Assembly: GCA_015501075.1 (NCBI GenBank) | Contig: JADNYJ010000773.1 | Span: 1 to 13,481, forward strand | DNA: 13,481 nt | Direction of reading: 5' to 3' | Source of the DNA: Gymnopilus junonius | Lineage: Eukaryota; Basidiomycota; Agaricomycetes; Agaricales; Galerinaceae | Shown: positions 1-7,400 of the stretch, piece by piece | How positions within the stretch are numbered: position 1 is the stretch's first letter | How the letters are laid out: the number at the start of each line of letters is the position of its first letter | Program-made: the position numbers and the translations under genes | Notes under the pieces: model-generated | Seen by the model: the letters and a program-made list of their open reading frames with translations, nothing else | Told to the model about the DNA's origin: nothing | Database searches by the model: none

Positions 1-2360
1 CTTCCACTACTCTACGTAGATAACTAACCGGTCTCAAACTTTTCGGAAGGGACTTGACATAGGCCAAGCTTGCAGGGCCGGAGAACCATAGTCCAACTCT
101 TGGATATCAATATCTGAAGCATGAACGAAACTTCACCCTCAGACCGTAACTCGCAGCCTGAACTTGCAAAAGACAGGAAGCTTATTATTCGCCCAATCAC
201 CTGAGCACTGAATTTAGGTTCGCAAGAAGGGTACATAGATTACGGTTAGTGAATTGAAGAAGGCGAGATGGGAGGTCATATTGATTCTGAAACTGCGAGA
301 TATTTTGCGCAGACAGGCCGATATCGACGTGTTCAGATGGGCGGTTCGACAATCTATAGCCTGCAGGAAAGGCCAGAAAATGTATTATTCGTCCGGGAGG
401 CTCATCTAACCTCCCAAAAGTTGGAATGGGTCTTGCATGGATGTAGTTAAATCTGGGCTCGACGAGAAAGATTATGGTGACATAGGACGGACGATCACTC
501 GTAACGCGTTACCCAAGTCCCGACCTGCGGTTGGTAAAAGGGGATGGGCCAAGTGGACCGTTCACCCTGCAAACATTGCATAGAACCCAAGATCGTAGGC
601 GAAGGAGCCAAGAGTTGAGCACTTGAGGGAAGGGATAGACCGCATGCACGAGGTATTGTCGTACTTGGATACGAACGGCCCATCGACGAGCACAGGTCGC
701 CTGGAGCCATCCAAACCTATTTGTGCGGTAATGAGCACCAAGAGCCGAGGGATGATACCGGGTCAAAAAATTTTTTTGTGGTCTCGGAGTTGGGGTATCG
801 GGAAGCCTGGATGGACTCCATGACTATCGATTAATAGAGAACTGGTCAGAATCAGCTTGATGATGGGTATGAATTCAAATTCGATGGCTTGTTGAGTACG
901 TCGAGTAGCGAAACTGAACAAGCTAGTCAAATAGTGAAGGTAGTTAGTAACAAGTGTAAGTAGAATACGATGGTTGGTAGCTAACCTTGAGGGAAGGCAA
1001 GAGGTGGCAAAGTGATTATTGTTGGTTGATTTAAAATGTGCGAGAGACAATATAACGCTTGAAGCTTGCTCGATGAGCACCAGGCTGAATATCCCAGCAC
1101 CGAAAACGTTCTATAAAGGAAAGAAAACCATATCAGTATCTATCTACAAAAAAAAGGTGAAGAAACTTGCGCCCATGTTGAACACCTACGAGCATCTGAA
1201 CCTAACCTCGCACTGACCGAAAATTGTTTGAAACTCTTCTCACTGTCGACAAAAATTGTGCCGTGCATAGTCACTCAACGTTGCGACTTCTCCTCAGCCA
1301 CTTGTTGCTTGACTGGGAATACATGCTTCTTGGTTTCGTTTCCCAGATTGGGTTTATGGTGGGGCGATCAGTCGAGTATTGTAGCTATACAGGAAACACG
1401 GGAAGAGGGTATGGAAGGAATGGCCAGATTGGAGCCGTGCAACCTAAGTAAGAGGAGAGTGAGCTTCATGCGCAGGTCAGACAGGAAAACTGGTCATTCA
1501 CGTACTTTTTGTTCGCGTTGGCTAGGCGAGGTATTCAGTCGGGCCTTCTGCACCGCCTTGTTATGCAGACAACATTTCAAGGCCACACATATCAAGTTTG
1601 CTCTCTTCTGGAGGCTTCAAGAGGCCTGCTTTACCGATGACGTCTTATCACATTCTCGACGTCTACTTTCATTGGTACGAGACTACTCGCGACAAATATT
1701 GAGAATATAGACGAGAAATAAAAAAGGACAGAATGCCTTACCCAGACACTTTTGGAGCACTTGTCACTTGATCAGGGTTATAGTTCTTGGAGTGGTTGGA
1801 ACACGATGTCCATGGGCATCGACATCGGTACAGGGATGCGTTGGGAGTATCCGCAGGTAAGCGGACGATCGGAACGAAAGCCACTTCGCTCAGCTTACGT
1901 AACTCTCTTTTTCCATCACCACGTGCTCACTGCTCAGCCCCAGTGAAAACCCGCTCTGGGATTCTCTGGCCCTATCCGTGGGAATCCGACGAAATCTGGC
2001 AATTCAGAACGACCAGCAATGACCAGCTGCTCTTCGTTAACTCCAGAGGATCTGCTGGTCTCTACCGGATGGATCTGGGGTCAGGTCCACTAAAATGCCG
2101 GGTCCTTCTGGTTTTCTCTGTAGCTGCCTTGGGTACTCTGTAGGCGTTATAAATGCTATTCCAATTCTACTCTAGCCTAAAATACATGCAGTTATCTGGT
2201 ACTTCTGTACTCTACGATTCGATCTGACTCTCCCAACTATCCTCCCCTCTACTGCTTCCCTACTGTCCACCCTCTTCAGCCAAAATTATTTCATGTGCAC
2301 GAAAGCCTTGTCACACCGAACTCGCTGTTAGTGTCGATGTGGGAAATACAGCATGCAGAG
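1..2360. other. Gene-poor left flank, no supported gene
   Basis: Open frames of 60-160 codons occur on both strands. The longest, about 1228-1710 plus, begins at TTG rather than ATG, and a 118-codon frame lies at 1787-2143. None shows a recognisable domain, consistent composition or matching splice-site pairs. No transposon ends, long terminal repeats or tRNA genes were seen. This may be relic or intergenic DNA. Confidence 0.45.
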
Positions 2361-2601
2361 TGCCTACCTAATAGTGGGCGATCTCCTTTGCAGCGGCGTG
2401 GCATTGCTGGAAAATAATAGTGTCTATCAGGAAACCTTGCATAGTTATGAGATAATCAACGTACACTTTGTGTAGCCTTGTCCAGGCCCCAAAGACTTCC
2501 ATCACCCACATACCATTGACGCGGGAATTCTTTGGTGCAGTTGAAGAAAGAGCGTGAGTGAGCTGCAGGGCGTAGAGAGCTACAAGAAAGGCATATGAAT
2601 G

Positions 2602-2651
2602 ACGCATCAGTAAGGTGATCAACAGGAGAAAGAGACGTCTTACTGATGCGT
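2602..2651. repeat. Perfect 13-bp inverted repeat (hairpin), 24-nt loop
   Basis: The left arm acgcatcagtaag (2602-2614) and right arm cttactgatgcgt (2639-2651) are exact reverse complements. The stem could extend inward by two G-T wobbles and a C-G pair. It lies inside a minus-strand frame at 2368-2661 that starts with GTG and is not convincing as a gene. It could be a transcribed stem-loop, the remnant ends of a small element, or chance. Confidence 0.6.
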
Positions 2652-4400
2652 TTTCGGGCACGGAAGACGATTAGAGCAAAAAAAACCCCTTGAATAAAGT
2701 CAGCATTGAGTAGAATATGATAAGAAAAACACCCAATACACGCATATATGCATGCATATGTAGTCCCAGTCCCAGCTCTGGCAGACTCAGGCATGTACAA
2801 AGACTCAGATATGCCCTAAAGAAGAACAAAAGGCGACTTCGAAGCTGATATAGAGCACATATGCTCACTGTACGTCGACTAGAACTCTCATATCGGACAG
2901 ATTCTACAATTCTGGCTACATCGTCTTCTCGTGCATAGACAGTAACGAAGGCGGGGTCCACTCGAATAGCGAAGATGATGACAGCAACAGAACATAAGGG
3001 CAACTGAAAGGGTGGGACGGGATCTGCACATGAGAAGATGGTGGTGGTAGAAGAGAAAGAGGGCACGACGTGACCCTGATTGTGCCCTGCAAATCTTGTG
3101 ATCGCATAGACAAAGGGAACCAAATAAGAGTTGAAAAGACTTGGTTGCGTTGCGAAGGGAGGAAGGAGCGAGAAAAGGGACACTACACAGGATGAAGAAA
3201 AAAGAAGGAAAAGTGAGCCTTAGAGTAAAGGGAACCCATCCAGAATTTTAAAACCAAATTTCTGGTTCGTCCAGCTATGACCAGCCCTCGACGGAAGCGA
3301 CCGGATTTTCTCAGATTAACCCAGAGCAGCTTTTCACTGGGGCTCAGCGCTCAACCGTCTCTAATTATAATTACCTCCACCTTTGAACACCCATCTGAGA
3401 TCAATTCTTCTACTTTCTTCAATGCGAACTCTTCTAGGCAAATAATGCTTATCAATCGAAATGTTCGACAGTGGGCATTTTTTCGCACTCTTTCAATTAT
3501 GAACCCGCTTCAGCTCTCCAGACTAGGAAACTGAATCACATTTTACACGCGTATGCCTTCTACTCCTCCGACCTCGTCCAGATTTTCTTACACACCAAAC
3601 CTGCGACCTTACCATTGGATGGTAGAGCTCTTCGGACTACTTCCACTGTCACGACTCGGTGGACAAGAGAAATCAGTTGCAGACCATAATGGGCTCGAGA
3701 TTTGGTGGCCTGTCGCAAGGGATTGGAAATCACACCATCCCACCAACCCGAGCAGCCGTCTTCTTGTTCTCGCCAGTGGTAGAAGAGTGTTTTGGCAGTA
3801 GGGGAGCAAAAACCTTCTACACACATTCAAGAAACGTAATATTCTCGATGTCAGCTTCCACATCCATCGCGACCTCCTTAGCACAAAGAGAATAGCAGTC
3901 CCTCAAGGCCAGACATATAACTCCCATTAGCATTGTGCGGCACCCTTCAAGTCAGAAATGCATGGGAATCATGGCGTCAAACATCATGCATCACCTCCCG
4001 GCATGGTGTAGTGTGCCGCGACGCGTCTTGTCACGTGTCAGGTGTACAGTATGATGTGCCGAGTCCTGACCAGCCCTGCTACGCGTCTTGGTAAGTACGC
4101 TAGGATTATTATTCAGGCTCCCCAAATTTATTTATTACAACGGCCTTACTCGAATCTACAGAAGAATACCGTGTCTATCCTCTGATCCTGGCACCTTTCT
4201 TTGTTGGTCATTGGTACAAACACCCGACGGAATGCTCTATGGCAACTTAAAAATTTCGTACATGTATAAATTTAATCTTGGGAATTGCAGAAATTTCGCA
4301 TTCAATGCCGCGTGCTTTTTTATTAAGCAAACCTTCTTTATCCAGAGTCTGGGACGCCGGAACTCTGTTCGAGACTACAGTACTACAGAAACAAATAACA
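2652..4400. other. Downstream flank of the NLR-like gene, no supported gene
   Basis: Only short frames are present. A 170-codon minus frame at 2671-3183 is rich in Phe, Leu and Ser and reads as the complement of a purine-rich plus strand (many gaag/gagaaa runs), a composition effect rather than a protein. A 31-codon plus-strand stretch at 3291-3386 (GFSQINPEQLFTGAQRSTVS) is protein-like but isolated. No mobile-element genes were recognised. Confidence 0.45.
4021..4090. repeat. 10-bp direct repeat acgcgtcttg, exactly 60 bp apart
   Basis: The copies are at 4021-4030 and 4081-4090. The first is followed by tcacgtgtca, which contains the palindrome CACGTG (4032-4037), a typical bHLH binding core. 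The repeat sits about 370 bp beyond the 3' end of the NLR-like gene. Its significance is unclear. Confidence 0.35.
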
Positions 4401-4406
4401 TTTATT
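4401..4406 (-). terminator. Candidate polyadenylation signal AATAAA
   Basis: The plus-strand tttatt at 4401-4406 reads AATAAA on the gene strand, about 55 nt after the TGA at 4460-4462. The position suits the 3' UTR of the NLR-like gene. Fungal poly(A) signals are loose, so this is suggestive only. Confidence 0.4.
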
Positions 4407-4459
4407 ATCCTGTAGGTCAATGAATTGCATAAGTATGAGATTTACAGCCCGAGTTCTTG

Positions 4460-7400
4460 TCACTTATTTTCCTTCTCTATCTCAGCAGCTTCGTCAAGGT
4501 CTCGCTGGTCACCCTTTAATTCATGCCGGGCTCTCAATGCCAAAGGGAAGTTTTTCAAAGCCCAGGAGTGATTTTCCTTGGGGGCTGTTGGCAGTTCGAG
4601 GAGTTCCCGGTACTTTATAATGATTGCGTCAATTAACTCAGGGGTATGGTCTTTCTCAAACTGTAGTTCAAGGCCCTTGAGCAGGACTTGAAGTACGTCC
4701 CCATATTGCAATTGTGAAGGGCGGCAAAGAGTAATAGCCTCTTTGTTGAGAGAAATTGCTTGATTAAGATCATTGAGAACACCCAGCCTCTTAAAGCGAG
4801 TCTGAAGGGCTTCGGCAAGCCTATTGAGGGATTCAAAGCGAAGCGGATGAGATGTTGGACGAAGGTCGAGGGCCTGTTTGTTAAGAGCAACTGCTTCATC
4901 GAGGTCACTCAGAACACCTTGTTGCTCAAATTGAGTCTGAAGGATAGAGGCAATTGTGTCAAGTACCGTAGAGTGAGCTGGATTGGGCAGGGGGACAAGT
5001 TCAAGAGCCTTTCGGGCAAGGGAAATAGCTTCATTAAGATCGCTTAGGGCACCCTGCTGCTTAAAGCGAGTCCAAAGCACATTGGCAAGGTTGTTGAGTG
5101 CTGCAGGGTAATTTGGATGAGTTATTGGCCAAAAGTGAAGTACCTCTTGGTAGAGGGAAATTAATTCATCAAGATCACTTACAACACCTTGCTGCTCGGA
5201 GTGAAATAGAAGGGCATAGGCAAGGTTGTAGAGGGCCATACCATGATCTGGATTGGGGGCTGGGCAAAATTCAAGTGCCCTCCGAAAAAGGGAAATAGCT
5301 TCATCAAGATAACTTAGACCACCTTGGTGCTCAAAGCGAGTACAAAGTGCACCGGCAAGGTTATTGAGTGCCTGGGAGTAACTTGGATGAGGGAATGGGC
5401 ACAATTCAAGTACCTGTCGATAGAGCGAAGTTGCTTCATCAAGATCACTCAGAGCACCTTGCTGCGTAAAGCGAGTATCAAGGGTATTGGCAATATTCCT
5501 GAGTGACATCCAACGACCTGGATCAGATGCTGGGCGAAGGTGAAGTGCTTCCCGATGGAGGGAAATTGCTTCCTCAAAATCACTAAGAGTACCTTGCTGC
5601 TCAAAGCGAGTATGAAGAGCAGTTGCAAGGTTATCAAGTGATAATGGGCGATTTGGATTAGGTGCTGGGCGAAGTTCAAGGGCCTCTCTATGGAGGGAAA
5701 TTGCTTCACTAAGATCACTTAAAGCACCTTGCTGCTGAAAGCGAATTTGAAGGGCAATTGCAAGATTATCAAGTGAGAAGGAGCGATTTGGATGAAGTGC
5801 TGGGCGAAGGACAAGTCCCTCTCGATGGAGGGAAATTGCTTCATCGAGATCACTAAGAGCACCTTGCTGCTCAAAGCGCGCCTGAAGGGCAATTGCAAGG
5901 TTATCAAGTGATGAGGTGCGATTTGGATGAGGCGCTGGGCAAAGGTCCAGTGCCTCTCGAGCAAAGGAAATTGCTTCATCAAGGTCGTTTAGCGAGCTCT
6001 GTTGCTCAAATCGGGTATGAAGGGTATTGGCTAAGCAAATTAATGATGTAGAACGATCTGGATGAGGTGCTGGGTGAAGGGCAAGTGCCTCTCTATTGAA
6101 AGTAATGGCTTTGTCGAGATCACTTAAGGCACCTTGCTGCCGAAAACGAGTATGAAGGGCATTGGCGAGGCTATTTAATGACGCGGAACGATTTGGATGA
6201 ATGGCTGGACAAAGTTCCAGTGCTTCTAGATGGAGGGAAATTGCTTTATCAAGGTCACCTAGAGCACCTCGCTGATTAAAGCGAGTATACAGGACATTAG
6301 CAAGGTTACTGAGTGATGAGAAACGTTCTGGATGCGGGCCAAGGCGAAGTTCAAGTGCTTCTCGATGGAGGAAAATTGCTTCGTCAAGGTCATTCAGTGC
6401 ACCTTGCTGTTGAAAGCGAGAATGCAGGGCAATCGCAAGGTTATTGAGTGATGAGGAACGATCTGGATGGGGGGTTGGGCGAAGTTCAAGTGCTTCTCGA
6501 TGGATGGAAATCACTTCATCAAGGTCATTTAGTGCACCTTGCTGCTTAAAGCGAGCATGAAGGGCATTACCAAGGCTGTTCAGCACTAACCAATGATTAT
6601 CCTGATCCAAATCTAGTTTCAAGCATTGACGCCATACAATGATTTCTTGTTGCAGATTCTCGTTATATTTACCCTCCATATACCGCTTTCTGTAACCTTG
6701 ACCTAAAGCCACCCATGTTGCCTGATCATTTGGTTGGAGTCGCACTGCAACCTCAAGGCAGGATATGTGATAACTCAGTGTGGAAGTATCTTCCTTGCCT
6801 ATTGTTATGGCCAGCTCGTGTAGCAGCCCAGCCTTTGGTTCTTTCCTATATGTGTCAAGGCCACCTCGGAACCGTGATGAGACATGTGGGAGAAACAACA
6901 TCGACCAGCGTTGTAGAGCTGCATCAGATACGCAATCGACTAGGATTGAGTCAGTCGGCAGTTGCTTCCTTTCTGTTCCACAGGACAGATGCATAGGCCA
7001 AAATTTAAGGCAATAAAGTGTGATGCCTCGGAGGTCAGAGTAAGTACATTTTTGACCTGGAAATGACGGTAGAAACTCCAAGAAAAAAATCTTCAGGCAC
7101 CTATTTCCGAGCAGAAAGTTGGCATCTGTGATACTGACAGGGCGAAATGAGTATTTATCAGGCTCAACAGTGATGGATTGAATGAACTCGAGGAAAGAAG
7201 AATGGAATGACTGGATGGCAGGGGAAATTATTTCACTCTTAGAGTCGCCTTTTATCCGCAAAGCCGTCAGCCGCCTGTGTATCTCCTCTGCGATGCGCTT
7301 AGGTAGGCCCAAAAGATTTGCGAAATCAGTGATCGGTAAAGCCTCTTGTAGAACCAATGTCGCCCCAAGGAAATCTCGCAAACTCGGTTGAATGTCCGGA

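Noticed and set aside
1228..1710. 160-codon plus-strand open frame
   Set aside because: Starts at TTG, has Cys-rich random-looking composition, no recognised domain and no splice context.
2205..2230. Possible tRNA B-box-like sequence (acgattcgatct)
   Set aside because: No matching A box or foldable cloverleaf around it.
2368..2661. 97-codon minus frame with a signal-peptide-like N-terminus (LFLLLITLLMRHSYAFLVAL)
   Set aside because: It begins with GTG, not ATG, which is not a normal fungal start, and the first in-frame ATG falls inside the hydrophobic part. No homology recognised.
2671..3183. 170-codon minus-strand open frame with hydrophobic stretches
   Set aside because: Hydrophobicity follows from a purine-rich complementary strand; no motif, no splice partners, and overlapping frames are similarly open.
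3291..3386. Short plus-strand stretch GFSQINPEQLFTGAQRSTVS, reminiscent of the opening of some basidiomycete NACHT proteins
   Set aside because: Only 31 codons before a stop, no ATG in frame and no NACHT sequence downstream.
4760..5506. Plus-strand open frames opposite the TPR array
   Set aside because: They repeat with the 135-bp period of the TPR units and are antisense shadows of them.
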